64,000 bases of DNA from Solanum dulcamara (Eukaryota > Streptophyta > Magnoliopsida > Solanales > Solanaceae), in the NCBI RefSeq assembly GCF_947179165.1, contig NC_077248.1, positions 10,622,256 to 10,686,255 on the forward strand, written 5' to 3'. Positions 24,325 to 42,040 of the stretch are shown here, in pieces. A model generated the notes under the pieces. The model saw only the letters and a program-made list of their open reading frames with translations, did not search any database and was not told where the DNA came from. Position 1 is the stretch's first letter; each line of letters opens with the position of its first letter. The position numbers were made by a program, and so were the translations under genes.

Positions 24325-25168
24325 GATGTATCATGAATAAAAAACTAAAAAATCCTGAATGAACCCGATACAACCTGAAATGCATAGAGTGTTGCTAAAC
24401 CATTGAGATACAGTATTTTGTAATGTTTCAAGGTTTAGATTTCCACTCACTTTCTATAAAACAAATTTATAACTATATGTATTAGATAGTTATTAAACAA
24501 TTATACTCAATGTATCAAACTCAATATATATATATATAGACACTATGTATCTGTACCTGTCAGAAGTTATTAAACTTTCAAAACTCATTTATTATCATAC
24601 ACATAGCAAAATAACTTCAAATGCCCATACCTTTTAATGTCAGATCTTTTAACTTTGAAACTGAATCCATTATTAATTTTTTGTATTTGGCCATTACAAC
24701 AACTAGTATTGCTTTGTCCGTATATAATTGCTTCTCCTTCACTTCCACACCAATTGTATCAATTATGTAGTTTGTCACATCCAATTCCGATATATAATAG
24801 GTTGCAACATTCTCAGATTCATCTAAACTAAGAAATTGTGTGTCATTCTTATTTGCTTCGACACAAACAATTGCACCAGATGTAGCATCGAATGATTGTA
24901 TCTCACAATTCTTTCTATCTGAAGTTGTTATGCACATGGGATACATTACGAATCCATGCTCATTCTTCTTCATCTTTATATAAAGCTTAACACCCATATC
25001 ATTACGAATAATCATTGGCGATGAGTTATCTTGAAGGATGTATCGGATTTCAATATTTTTCAATGATTCATCTATTCTCAATTCAACAACAATTGCTGAT
25101 TTTAAATTCACGAAAGATATATTGTCGCTCATTACGATTCCATCACTTTTGTATCGTTCATAACTCAC
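24325..25168 (-). pseudogene. MULE transposase, N-terminal exons
   Basis: Exon 1 runs from ATG 25,168 and ends at an AAAAGGTATGG donor near 24,626. Its 180 residues match the N-terminal domain of MuDR-type transposases in layout: a beta-rich segment, IEIRYILQDNSSPMIIRNDM and KLYIKMKKNEHGF, then a variable region. A short second exon-like piece begins after TTTCAG (24,375) and runs to the solo LTR boundary. The rest of the gene is at 8,604-10,420. Exon 1 is open, so decay here is less than in the 3' half. Confidence 0.65.
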
Positions 25169-25678
25169 CTCGAATTGTCAAACTCTAGAATATCTCAGTA
25201 AAATCGAGATATTCATCTTGAATAGTTTGATGAAATTCGAAATTTGGATTGAAGTTTGAAAGGATTCTATGCAATGCTCATTCGAATTTTTGAATTTTTC
25301 GAATTCCTCAAAATTGTTACAGTTTGTTTGGGTTGATTCCCTTCTTTAACTACGTGTTTGGTTGAAAGAAGGAAACTTAATTTGATTTACGTTACCTTTC
25401 CATAAGAAAACTCAACAACATTAATTACTATATATCAAATCGCGATGTATCAGACAGAATACTTATGTATCCGAAAACTAGCCAAAATCAGAAAATTCAG
25501 GTAATTTAAGATACAACAGAGATAAGTTGTAATTGAGTTTTTTCACTATGGAATTTAAGTAAAATTTACTAAATAATATAGTATATAACATTAATTACGA
25601 ATTTTAGTACATTTTTACCTTTACCAAAAATGACAGTACTCTTCTTACTCGAAACAATAAAAAAATAAAAGTACCAAA

Positions 25679-25890
25679 ATGTTTTTTTTTCTTTCTTCCG
25701 TTTTTTCCTTATTTTTTTCTCTCTTTCTTTCTTCCTCTTTCTCTTTTCTCTTTTCTCTTTTTTATCTCTCTCCCTTCTCTTTTTCTTTTGGTCCGTTTAT
25801 CCTTCCTTTTTTTCTATTCATTTTTTTCTCTTTTTCTTTCTCTTTCTTTTTAAAAATAATAATCAATTATTCTAATTTAAAACTTAATTT
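25679..25890. repeat. Pyrimidine-rich tract, left arm of a fold-back structure
   Basis: CTTT/CTCTTT-rich DNA whose reverse complement resembles the purine-rich blocks at 26,745-26,830 and 26,985-27,060, including the adjoining AATTAATTATT part. The poly-Phe/Ser open frame here is a low-complexity artefact. Confidence 0.7.
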
Positions 25891-26004
25891 TGAATTAAAT
25901 ATTATAGAAATTCTGTTTTTACTATTTTTTAAATAAAATAAATTTTTTATATAAATACATGTATAATGCATTTCTAACACAGTAAAATAAATAAATATAA
26001 ACGA

Positions 26005-26690
26005 AAGTGTAATACATTCTGAATTCAATATATCATACATATTATAGACATGTTTCAATGCACGTGGTGAATATATAACTAAAATATTTTTAATACAAAT
26101 ATATTATAAATATTGTGTGTGAATTTCAAACATCCTAATATTATTTAAATTAATTTACGTTGTTAAAAATGTATTATATTTGTTGAAATAATAACAATTG
26201 AATTCATAACAATGTGTAATATTGAATTCTAATTGTAATGCATTTTAAATTTAATATATTATACATATTATAGAGACGTTTCAATGCAAGTGGTGAATAT
26301 ATAACTAAAATATTTTTAATACAATAATATATTACGTTAATAAGAGAAAAAAATAAAAAATAATTATTATAGATTTTGAATTCAATATATTATAGGCATG
26401 TTTCAATGCACGTGGTGAATATATAACTAAAATATTTATAATACAATAATATATTTTAGCATTATTAATAAGAGAAAAAATAAACAATAATTATAATACA
26501 TTTTGAAACCAATTTATGATACACATTATAGGCATTTTTCAATAAATGTGGTGAATATATAATTAAAATATTTTTAATATAAATATATTATAATACATTT
26601 TGAAACCAATTTATGATACACATTATAGGCATTTTTCAATAAATGTGGTGAATATATAATTAAAATATTTTTAATATAAATATATTATAA
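26005..26690. repeat. Five diverged tandem units
   Basis: Units start near 26,008, 26,236, 26,366, 26,494 and 26,591 and share TTTCAATGCACGTGGTGAAT then ATATAACTAAAATATTTTTA. The last two (26,494-26,590 and 26,591-26,687) appear to be identical 97-bp copies, a recent duplication among older ones. Confidence 0.8.
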
Positions 26691-26736
26691 GTATTATATG
26701 TGAATTTCAAACACTTCGATACTATTTAAATTAGTT

Positions 26737-27130
26737 TTAAATTCAGATAATTAATTATTATTTAAAAAAAGGGAAAAAGAGAAAGAGAAAAAGAAAAAGA
26801 AAGAGAAAAAATAAATAGAAAAAGAAGAAGAAGCAGCATGCAGGAAGGGAGAGTGAGAGAGAGAGGGGTAATGGGTGATTTTAGTTATTAATTAAGATAA
26901 ATATGATATAGACCGTAATTAAAAAAAGTATCATAAAAAGGGAAATTATTTAAATTAGTTTTAAATTTGGATAATTAATTATTATTTTTAAAAAAGGGAG
27001 AGAGAGAAAGAGAAAGAGAAAAAGAAAAAGAAAAAATAAATAGAAAAAGAAGAAGAAGCAGCACGAAGGGGGAAGAGAGAGAAGGGGGGGGGGGTAGTGA
27101 GCGATTTTAGTTATTAATTAAGATAAATAT
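26737..27130. repeat. Tandem duplication of a purine-rich segment (about 210 bp apart)
   Basis: Two copies share TTAGTTTTAAATT..GATAA, a GAAAGAGAAAAAG tract, AATAGAAAAAGAAGAAGAAG, a GAGAGAG run and GATTTTAGTTATTAATTAAG. Both are inverted relative to 25,679-25,890, so the whole 25,679-27,130 block could fold back on itself. Confidence 0.75.
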
Positions 27131-28072
27131 ACGTAATTTATAAAAAATATCCTGGTAATTATTAATCTAAAAGAGTTTACAAAAATTCCTAAAAAAAACC
27201 TTTGTTATAGAAATATTTTTAGTACCATCTAACTGAAACTTTTTCCTTCCTCTTCCTCTCTCCTAGACATTTACAGTTGATGTGGGGAGCAAATGTTTCA
27301 ATTTTCATCACGTTATATATCCATCGTACTATAAGGTTTGGAGTTACTTTTTAGGGATCGGAAGATGACAAACAAAAATGGTCCATTATATTCGAGGGTT
27401 TTAAAATAATTCTTTAAATATATAACATTGAACAACTTTGATTCTTAAATATGTCAAAAATAAACTTTTGTTTTTGATATTAGATTTAGTGGAAACTATG
27501 AAGAAGAAAAACAGATTCAACATAATATGAACTTCTATCCCTAAGGTAGAGGAAGTACTTGACATAATTCTCTAGCTGGGCTGATGTTTTTGAGTAGTTG
27601 GTGCTGTTCCTGATACTTGGTACTTGTCCAAGGAATCACTAATTCGTTCAAACAACTTCGTTTGAGTCGAAAATGAGGATTAAACAATATCGAATAACAC
27701 CCAGACTACTTCAACTCAAATATTTGCGTAAACAGTCCAGTCCTTGACGATGATAATTACACATGAGGAGGGTTATACAAGACTAGCATATTATGTTCCC
27801 AAATCTGCTGTAGGATGAATTTTGCATATTTTTGATTTTGGGAACAAGAAAAATAAGAGGTAGATCATACACTGCATATTCCTAATGGCTTGGTTTACTC
27901 GATTAACAATTTGAAGAGGTTAACACAGTGAAGTCGCCTCTTCTCATTGCTGGCATGCCAACAGCTATGGAGAATCCCTCAAACAATGAAGAGATCAAAT
28001 TATGATACAGAAGCATTTGATCCATTACTACTTTTTGATGAATGAAAGAGCAACCACCGTGAACTTTACTCA
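27131..28072. other. Spacer downstream of the kinase gene; 3' UTR of that gene in its right part
   Basis: No coding region is seen. The part next to 28,072 must contain the 3' UTR and polyadenylation region of the minus-strand kinase gene; its end cannot be fixed from sequence alone. Confidence 0.5.
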
Positions 28073-34337
<6,265 letters not shown>

Positions 34338-34635
34338 TTCTATAAAACCTCAACTACTAGACAGAGAAACTTAGCTAGGGTTTCACATGATTGAAGTGTA
34401 AAACCGTAGCTCTAGTAAAATGTGAATGCTTCATGATGGAGTGAGCTCACAGAAATGTGGAGAAGGAGAAAGGTGGGGAAAGGGGTGAGACTGAAATTAG
34501 TGCTGCATACGGTGTTGTTTTAGGTGCTTTTGTAATGAAAGATGTTTTTTTTTTTCTTTTATTAATTTTTATCTAAGATTATATTATACAGTGTAAATAA
34601 TTCCAGATATGCAATATCTATTACTTACTTATACT
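34338..34635 (-). promoter_or_regulatory. 5' UTR and proximal promoter of the kinase gene
   Basis: This is the sequence directly upstream (on minus) of the ATG at 34,337. I could not identify a convincing TATA box. The region ends at the MITE that begins at 34,636. Confidence 0.4.
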
Positions 34636-35263
34636 TAGGGCAGTTTGACCCCAAATTTCCAAATATTTTTGGAGAAATTTTGTGTAAATTTCACCATGCA
34701 TTTTTGCCCTAAGTTTTTTCAAATTTTGGTGAAATTTCAAAAAAAAAAATATTTTGTATTTGTAAGTTCTAAAAATTATTTAAAATATCCATAAGTTTGT
34801 GTTATCATTTTATAATGAACATGTTCCGTTAAAAAAATAAATTATAACATAATTGATAACAATCAACAACAACAAAATAACATTATATAGAATACATTAA
34901 TCATTTCATTTAACATATACTTAATGATCAAGAATTAAGAGGGTCAGTGGATATTTTTATAGATAAATTTTATTTAAGAGGGATTAATGGTATTGGTTGA
35001 TCATACTAATGGAGTAAATTGATAGATAAATATTTAGTTGGAATTAATAAATGATTGATGCTTTTATAAAATAGAAAAGTTTGAGATTATTTTTAAATTT
35101 TTAAAACTTTACAAGTTCCCAAGTTCCCAAGTTCTACTTTTTTAGAACTTGAGGATTTTGCCAAAAATATTTGTAAGTAATGGCAAATTATATGGAGAAA
35201 CACAAGTTCCCAAATATTTTTCAAGTTTTTCCCAAAAAATTTTTGGGGCCAAACGCAACCTTA
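34636..35263. mobile_element. Probable MITE upstream of the kinase gene
   Basis: The left end TAGGGCAGTTTGACCCCAAA and the reverse complement of the right end (TAAGGTTGCGTTTGGCCCCA) match over most of 20 bp. Subterminal CCAAATATTTTTGG-like blocks also occur inverted on both sides. I found no 8-bp target duplication, so it is old or the borders are off by a few bases. The hAT-like TAGGG start suggests its class. Confidence 0.6.
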
Positions 35264-37020
35264 ATATCAAAATATCTTATATAGTCATGACTCAATTCAG
35301 TTGTATTTTGATTGATTTTTTTAGTTTTTGGATCTGATTATAATAACGAGTATGATCAGAAAAATTGTGTGAAATAAGTAAATTTATTTTATCGAGATAT
35401 TTTTGATTGGTTAAGATAAAATGATTTCGTCAATATATAGATTAACTGTGTCAAACTTGTATGAGTGGTGAAAAAGTATGAAGTATTTTAATTAGTTGTT
35501 GATCAACAAAAAGCTTATACATCTAGATGATAATTAAATTATAGATTCTTGAAGAAAGAGAGGAAACTAACAGGGTAAAATTCTATCAAAATTTGAATCA
35601 TGCATCATTTGGATAAGTTAGTGAAGTTAAAACTTTAGATTCCAATTTCAACGTCTTAAATTTATATAATTTGATTGTTTCGAAGAATTATTATATTATT
35701 GTGGCTGTTGGGATTTCTGAAATCCCTCTTTGGTTAGGAACAAAATTAATTTTTTTTCCTAATTAAGAGGAGGTTATCTATTTTTTCATTAAAATTTGTT
35801 TAGTAGAAAGAAAGATACCATGTGTTGTCTCTTTTGTTTGCAGATATATGATGGAAAAGGGTCAAAGCTGTCGGGTATCGGTTATTAATAAAATACTTTA
35901 AGGTGGTCTTATTTGACTATCTAAATAGGCAGCTTCCTTTTGTTTTCTCTATATTATTATACTATGTTCCTACCATCATTGGATGTCAATATTAAAGTTA
36001 AAAATTGACTACTCTCTTTTCTTTCATGCATGATCCTATCACTATCATTATATGGTGGTATTTATATCAAAAACTTACAATTATCCTTATCTTATAATTT
36101 GCTTTGCCCAAAGTTACATGAACTAGATTACAAGTTGTTACAAAGGAAAGAGAAAAAGGAACGATGGAATTCGAAGAATGAAGTTCAAATCATCGAAATT
36201 TATGTGTACTTAATTATAGGTCCTTTGTCTCTACAAAGTTAAAATTCATATCTTTAGAAACCATATAAAATTTTTATAAGCTTTTACTGCAAATATTTGA
36301 GACAATCCTACTTAGTAGAGGTAGATTGAACATTATAATTTGTTTGAATACCGGATGAATTTATAATAGAGAAAAGTATTTTGATTTCTCGAATAATATC
36401 AGTGTCAATACTACATAGGATGGATTGAATACTAAAACTCTCTAATTCTAATTTTGATAGAATTAATTCATAGATTAGGCAATTTTCCAAAAGCTAAGGC
36501 TGGTTCATGATGACTGTTTGTTTCGTTTGGTCATCTTTTTTGTGTTTAATATACTCAAGCTTTCTAGATGAAGTTGACACTTTTTAGGGAAAAGTTAATC
36601 AAACTTGAAACAAAAGTGTTTAATATTAAACTTCTGTGTTTAATATACTCAAACTCAAGCTTTCCAAAAGGTAAAGGCTGCTTTTGACCAACAGTCAAAG
36701 CTGTGTGAGTGGTGCTCAATGCAATAACCAAATGTTGTCTAATTGCACTTGATGGTGTACGGAAGATTGATGGTGGGTCGATTTTGGAATCCGAAACTTA
36801 TTTGAGCTACAAAGAAATAAAAATGACACAAATAAGCTATATTATTAAAATGTAATTAAAATAAATTGTGTAGAATTTTATTTTATTTTATATATAAAAA
36901 AAAACTAACAGCAGCTATTAACTGTGAACATCTAAATTTTAGTGTAAAACGAAACTTTTTCTTACACTATATAAAGTGTAACTATTTCTTACACTTTAAA
37001 TGTCTCTTTATAAAATCGAA
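35264..37020. other. Intergenic AT-rich region, no gene recognised
   Basis: A local duplication around TTTCCAAAAGCTAAGGCTG (36,485) and TTTCCAAAAGGTAAAGGCTG (36,660) is visible, together with repeated GTGTTTAATATACTCAA blocks (36,542 and 36,640). No protein domain or structural RNA was recognised. Confidence 0.5.
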
Positions 37021-37035
37021 CTTATCTATTCATGA

Positions 37036-37350
37036 CTAAAAGCCCCAATTGAATTCACAAATTAACTTGATTTGATCTATGTAATCACTTGGAGCCCTCA
37101 AAAAATCGATCAACAATTCGTCATTATAGATAATCCACTCCTCAAAATTTACTTGTCCATGTGATAAAAATAAAGTTGGGTACTTTTCGACTATAATCAA
37201 ATCATAATCGGTAATATTTACACCCATCCTCTTATAAATTGATGAAAGAAACTTTTGAAATCGGACATTAAGTGAATACTTAGTATTGTGTTTTGGGGGG
37301 GGGGGGGGGACAATTATAATGAATGGTGTTTCTGTTATGTATAATTTCAC
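37036..37350 (-). pseudogene. Degenerate hypothetical protein fragment
   Basis: The frame encodes 104 residues with coding-like composition, including FQKFLSSIYKRMGVNI and a DELLIDFLRAPSDYIDQ block. In layout it faintly resembles the N-terminal domain of MULE transposases (a short beta-rich domain ending in an acidic loop), but I cannot confirm this. A 15-16 base G run at about 37,297-37,311 lies inside it and gives the PPPPP stretch, a likely slippage site. No neighbouring transposase part is seen. Confidence 0.3.
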
Positions 37351-37706
37351 CTTCCAATAAATTGAAACTCTAACTTTTGGTTAAGAAGACATTTTTGAGA
37401 TTGAACTGAAAAAAAATGGAGGATTAAAGATGTTGAAGGTGTAATTTTTGACCATCCTTAAATAGAATTTTGTGGAGCTTCGGAATTAAACAAAATAAAA
37501 ATATATAATGTAATAATATTTTTATTTTTTTATATGTCATATCAATATAATTGTATGACAAACACTTGTCATTAATTTTATGTCATATCAATATAATTTT
37601 ATGACATGCAAAATGGCATAAAAAGGTCAAAGAGACACAATTTAAAGTTGCATAATGGCTGCTGTTAATTTTTGGATGTAAACTAGAAAAGGAAGGAAGA
37701 AAAGGT

Positions 37707-37779
37707 TGGAGATGCGGGGTATCGATCCCCGTACCTCTCGCATGCTAAGCGAGCGCTCTACCATCTGAGCTACATCCCC
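37707..37779 (-). tRNA. trnA-AGC: tRNA-Ala (AGC)
   Basis: Read on minus from 37,779 this is a 73-nt cloverleaf. The acceptor is GGGGATG paired with CATCTCC (one G-U pair), with discriminator A. Box A is near TAGCTCAGATGG, the anticodon arm is CTCGC-TTAGCAT-GCGAG with anticodon AGC, and the T arm is CGGGG-ATCGATA-CCCCG. There is no intron. It is transcribed by Pol III from its internal A and B boxes. It looks intact and nuclear. Confidence 0.97.
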
Positions 37780-40234
37780 ATATATGTTAGCTTGTTGCAA
37801 AGAACCTATATATTAATGTTCTAATTTAACCTTTTCCCAAGAAATAATATTTTAATGACAATTTTTAAGATCTAGCAAACAATTAGTTTGATATATATAT
37901 ATATATATATATAAATTTAGTGTACGTGTTTTACACGTGTATTTCGCACCAATTAATAAAATTATCTTTAAAAAATAATGTCAAAATAAATGTGACATCT
38001 ATCTAAATGATAAGAATTTCATATAAAAAGGTTATAAAGTCATTCAAAAAAACTGTAAACCTCTTTTTTAAATATTTTTATTTATTTTATTTACCATAAT
38101 TTAAGCAAGATTTATAAAAGCTAAAAATATTGATTTCAACATCTTAAATATTAGAAAATTTTTAATATAGTTTAAATAATAAAAGATTTGTCTTTTTTTT
38201 AAAACTAAATTTTAGTCAATATTAAAATACTAAATATTATTAGTTTAATTCTATGTCTATTTGACGTGGAAGACTCCTAATTACATTTTAAAAAAGTACA
38301 ATTTAAGTGTACTAAACTAAGATCATATAATATTCTAGAGTAGAAAGTTGACCATAAATTTCATGTGCAAGTACTCGCCAGAGAGAAGCACATTAAGTTG
38401 GAAACATAAAATGAAAAAAGAATTTTTAACGCGTTTGCGGACATATCCGATTTTATGTGAACTAGTTTCTCTTCACGTGCATTGTACGTGTATGCCGAGT
38501 TTATAATATATAATTTTATAAGAATGAATGATAAAAAAAATATATTTGAACTATTATTTTTTCGCACACCCCAAAACTATTCATTGTCCCTATTTTCTTC
38601 GTGAAATATCATCATCTTGTATTATCTGAACTATCATTATCTATATATTAAAACACACCTCAATAATAATATTTTATTGTAATGAAACAACGGATATTAG
38701 ACTTTTTCATGAAAACATTTTCTAAAAATGACTTTGATCATACGAATTACATACTAAAGTTATTTTGGGAAGTCTTTAAACAGAAACAAAAATTTGTTCT
38801 AGAGTTTCATATAATTTTTTATAAAATTTGAAATTAGATTTGTAAGGCTAATAAAAGGAGAAAGTAAGGACAAAGAATCATAACTAAGTGAAAAATAATA
38901 TAAGCAGATGTCAAGACACTTCCCCATAGACCAAAAAAACTCAGGAAAAAAAAAATGAACCAAGTTTTTGCATTATTCATAGATCACAGGCTTAGTAAAG
39001 CACATGAATGTATTAATTTTTCTTAATATTACGTCTTCTTGTGATTAAAAAAATTGTTAAATAACCTTTAACTAAATCTTGCTGTTTTAATTCCTAATCC
39101 CCACAAAAAAAAAAACCAACACCATAGGCCAAAAACAAAGGAATTTAGGTGTGAATGTACGCAACAGAAAATATAGCGAAATTGTTCATCTAATAATGAA
39201 CAAGACATACATTATCTCTCAATATCATATCAAAACAAATACTTGACTAATAACCTTCATCATCCCCACACAAAAAAAGGAAGTTTGCAGGATCCAAAAT
39301 AGTTGGAAGAAGGAATGATTGAAACACTAATAAATTTTCATATACAAATTGCATTGATATTTCAAACGGTGTTTTACGGCAAAAAAAGAAAGTAGAAACT
39401 GTGGGTGTTTTACTTTTACGGTGTCTTTAGAAATAACTGGTTGGGAAAGTAAGAGAACGCTTCGCATTTTCTTATCTTCCGAAACAGTGTCAACTGGTTA
39501 AGTTATTTGTAGGATTTTTTCTAATTTTAAATTAAATAACTTATTTAGTTTAATAAGTGGAAGGATATTTTAGTAATTTAACTTTCAAGTTAGGAAGTTC
39601 ATGTTCGGCGGAAACTCACTCGGTCTGTGCGTCTACCGAGGCACCATACTGACCCTCCTAATTGTCTCTGAGGAGTCTTCATCTTGGCATCCATCGCCAC
39701 TCCCCAATCTCTAAGGAGTCGAGTAGCTAGGAATATTTCTATTTTTCTCATTCTTTCTCTTCGCAATCAACTTACCGCTTTTAATGTCCCACGATTCTGA
39801 CCTAAAAAATGCATGACATTTGGAAAGCATGAGCAACCCTTCGCCTTTATCAACTTCGGAGAAAAAGACTAGGACAACAATCAAAAGTTAGTATATTTGA
39901 AGTTATAAATGTTAGTTGGAAGTCATAGTGTTTTCTTTTGTAGAAATCAGCGTTCTAGTGTACATCAAATCAATAAAACTTAAATGTAATTATAATCATA
40001 TATGATTTCACTTATCTCTTTGAAGGAATATTTGAAACATAAGTGTTTTTTGCTTCATCGCATATAATTAAATATAAGTATTTTTTTATGATTATAAATA
40101 TAATTTCAGTTTTTTTTTAAAAATAATCAATTATGATAATATGAATGTCAATTAGAAGAATATTAATATATAATAATTATTGATGTTGGTACCTCATTCG
40201 ATAATCGTATAAATTGAATGAATTAATGCATAAC
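37780..40234. other. Intergenic region, no gene recognised
   Basis: AT-rich, with a TA microsatellite at about 37,893-37,912. A block at 39,600-39,790 is richer in GC than its surroundings (GGAGTCTTCATCTTGGCATC) and might be part of a transferred or exonic sequence, but I cannot identify it. Confidence 0.4.
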
Positions 40235-41393
40235 ATCAAAACTAGGGGAGTGATTACTAATAGCGAAACATCTTTTCGCCCTTATTAGTAGTAGCGAACA
40301 TCAGGTAACTTCTGACTCTCCTATTCGTCTAGTTAAGAAAGGCAGCTTTGGGCGCCTTTTTTTTCTTTTTTGTGTTTGGACTGGTGCAAAATGAGTCTAT
40401 AGTTCTGGTCGAATGAGTTGAACTCTGTTCAACGATTACTTATCAGTAATCGCACAGTACCAATGAGATCACTGGAAGACTCTTGTATGTACGATAACCC
40501 TCTCTTCCGCTATTGATGGACTGTTGCACAGAAAGGGCGACAAAAGCAACCTTTCTTAGCACACTTTTCAAGCGCTTAGCTTCTGCTAGTGGCGGGGCTG
40601 CAAGGCCATGTTGTTCAGTTGGAACGTTTAGGAATGAATATCTATAACTCCCATTGCATTAGAGCGTTATGGTTGCCAATCAAGATATCTTTCTTCTCAT
40701 GAAGAGTGTGGCATTGCGAACTTCTTTTGGATGACATTCTAACAAGACTTGGATATACAATGCCCTCAAGGTCTTTTGAATTTTCTGTTTAACTAGTCAG
40801 CCTCTAACTTAACTCTTGATTCTGCGGGCTTGGAAACCTACTTTCTAAAGCGGACCCTATCACGTATACAGTCTGCGGAACCACGCCTAGCTACGGTGTC
40901 AAGCTCATATCCTCTGCCTCTTTTTTGAAAAGAAACTATGCCTGATAAGGCGAATAAAGACTCATCTTCTTTCTTTTCAGATTCCACTTTTTCCTTTTCT
41001 GGCTTGCCTTTCAACCAACGGTAGGAAAAATGATGAAAAATAGCCAGATTGTTCTTTTTGGCTGTTCTTAGGTTGGTCGAGGTGGCTGGTGGTTTCGGAA
41101 TTCCATAGAAAATGCTTCTTTTATGCCTCGGGTATTATCCACAGCTCATATTCATTCAGTAATTCTATCCCTTCTTCATTCTTGGACCTCTTTAATACTT
41201 CTATCTCTTGGGAGTCTCTTTTTAGGATACTTGGTCAAAGTGTGACCAAGAATGGAAATTGACTCTTTCTTGATTCAATTCATGGTTTCAGAGAAAGAAA
41301 TGTGAGAAAATGTCTAAGCGATAGAGAGAGAGGATTTTGCCGCATAATCTTTCTCCTTGCTAATATACATATATGATCAGATGTTGTAGATAA

Positions 41394-41561
41394 ATGCTTT
41401 ATACAGATGATGATAAGACTTTACAATTAGTAGCTGGGCTAGGGCTTATTCTGATTGTTACTTTATCATACGTCGGAATATATTGTACCACAATGCAAGA
41501 GATCCTATTTTTTGGACTAGATGAAAAGAAAGTGAACCGAAGTCGACTCGACTTTCGATAA
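41394..41561 (+). CDS. Small membrane-protein-like ORF inside the mitochondrial-like segment
   Basis: ATG at 41,394, TAA at 41,559-41,561, 55 residues. An acidic start (TDDDK) is followed by one hydrophobic segment, LVAGLGLILIVTLSYVGIY, and a charged tail rich in Arg and Lys. This is a plausible single-pass membrane topology. I do not recognise a family. If the segment came from the mitochondrion, this may be part of a mitochondrial open frame with no expression in the nucleus. Confidence 0.3.
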   Translation: MLYTDDDKTLQLVAGLGLILIVTLSYVGIYCTTMQEILFFGLDEKKVNRSRLDFR

Positions 41562-42001
41562 CTGGCTCGGCCGAATGAAATCACCGATCTAGATAGAAGG
41601 GTCGTTTACTCCCTATTCTTTAAGAGGTAGCTTAGGACGGAGGAATCGTGTAATTTTTTCTATCCCCATACTTTCTCTCTCTTATGGAATTGTATTCCCT
41701 AGGTTATGCAGTTATCTTCCCTGGCCTGACAGTAGTCAGGGAAAATCACTTAAGATGTTTTGCCTTTGCTTTTCTTTTCGAAGCTATGGAGCAAGTCTTC
41801 CATTGCTTTCACAAACCAATGGGGACAACCCCTCCCCCCCAAAAAAAAATGAGTTTTCCATGCAAAGATCTATGATGCCGATAGATTCACTACTTCAATG
41901 TCGTTATCGAACATTGGAGGCTGAGCATCTATTTCTCGTATATCGTTCCACAACAACCTTAACCGCACAAGCCTGGGCTGGTCTTACCTCCATCCCTAGA
42001 G

Positions 42002-42040
42002 GAGCAGTATGAGGCGGAAGCTCCATGTACGATTTTGAAG
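42002..42040 (+). ncRNA. Group II intron domain V-like sequence (remnant)
   Basis: GAGCAGTATGAGGCGGAAGC continuing with TCCATGTACGATTTTGAAG resembles the GAGCCGTATG...GAAA...CATGTACGGTT pattern of organellar group II domain V. The lower stem has mismatches, so it is a decayed copy. It would mark the 3' end of an organellar intron. Confidence 0.45.

Larger units (their letters stand above)
5291..25610. mobile_element. MuDR-type transposon (MULE) carrying a DUF1985-like gene, split by nested insertions
   Basis: A mudrA-like transposase lies on minus in two parts (24,325-25,168 and 8,604-10,420), and a DUF1985-like gene lies on plus (5,640-7,700) at the other end, pointing towards it. MULEs carrying DUF1985/Ulp1-like genes are a known plant group. 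The outer limits are estimates: a segment near 5,291-5,330 (GAAAAAATTACCC followed by ACTATATTATTATATTTAC) resembles the reverse complement of 25,560-25,605, as terminal inverted repeats would. The match is imperfect and I found no 9-bp target duplication. Without the insertion the element would be about 6.6 kb. Confidence 0.6.

Noticed and set aside
25679..25936. Phe/Ser-rich 85-residue frame
   Set aside because: It is a pyrimidine-tract artefact with mirrored purine copies at 26.7-27.1 kb.
37036..37350. Host gene at 37.0-37.35 kb
   Set aside because: There is only a single fragment with a poly-G tract and no further exon; kept only as a low-confidence degenerate fragment.
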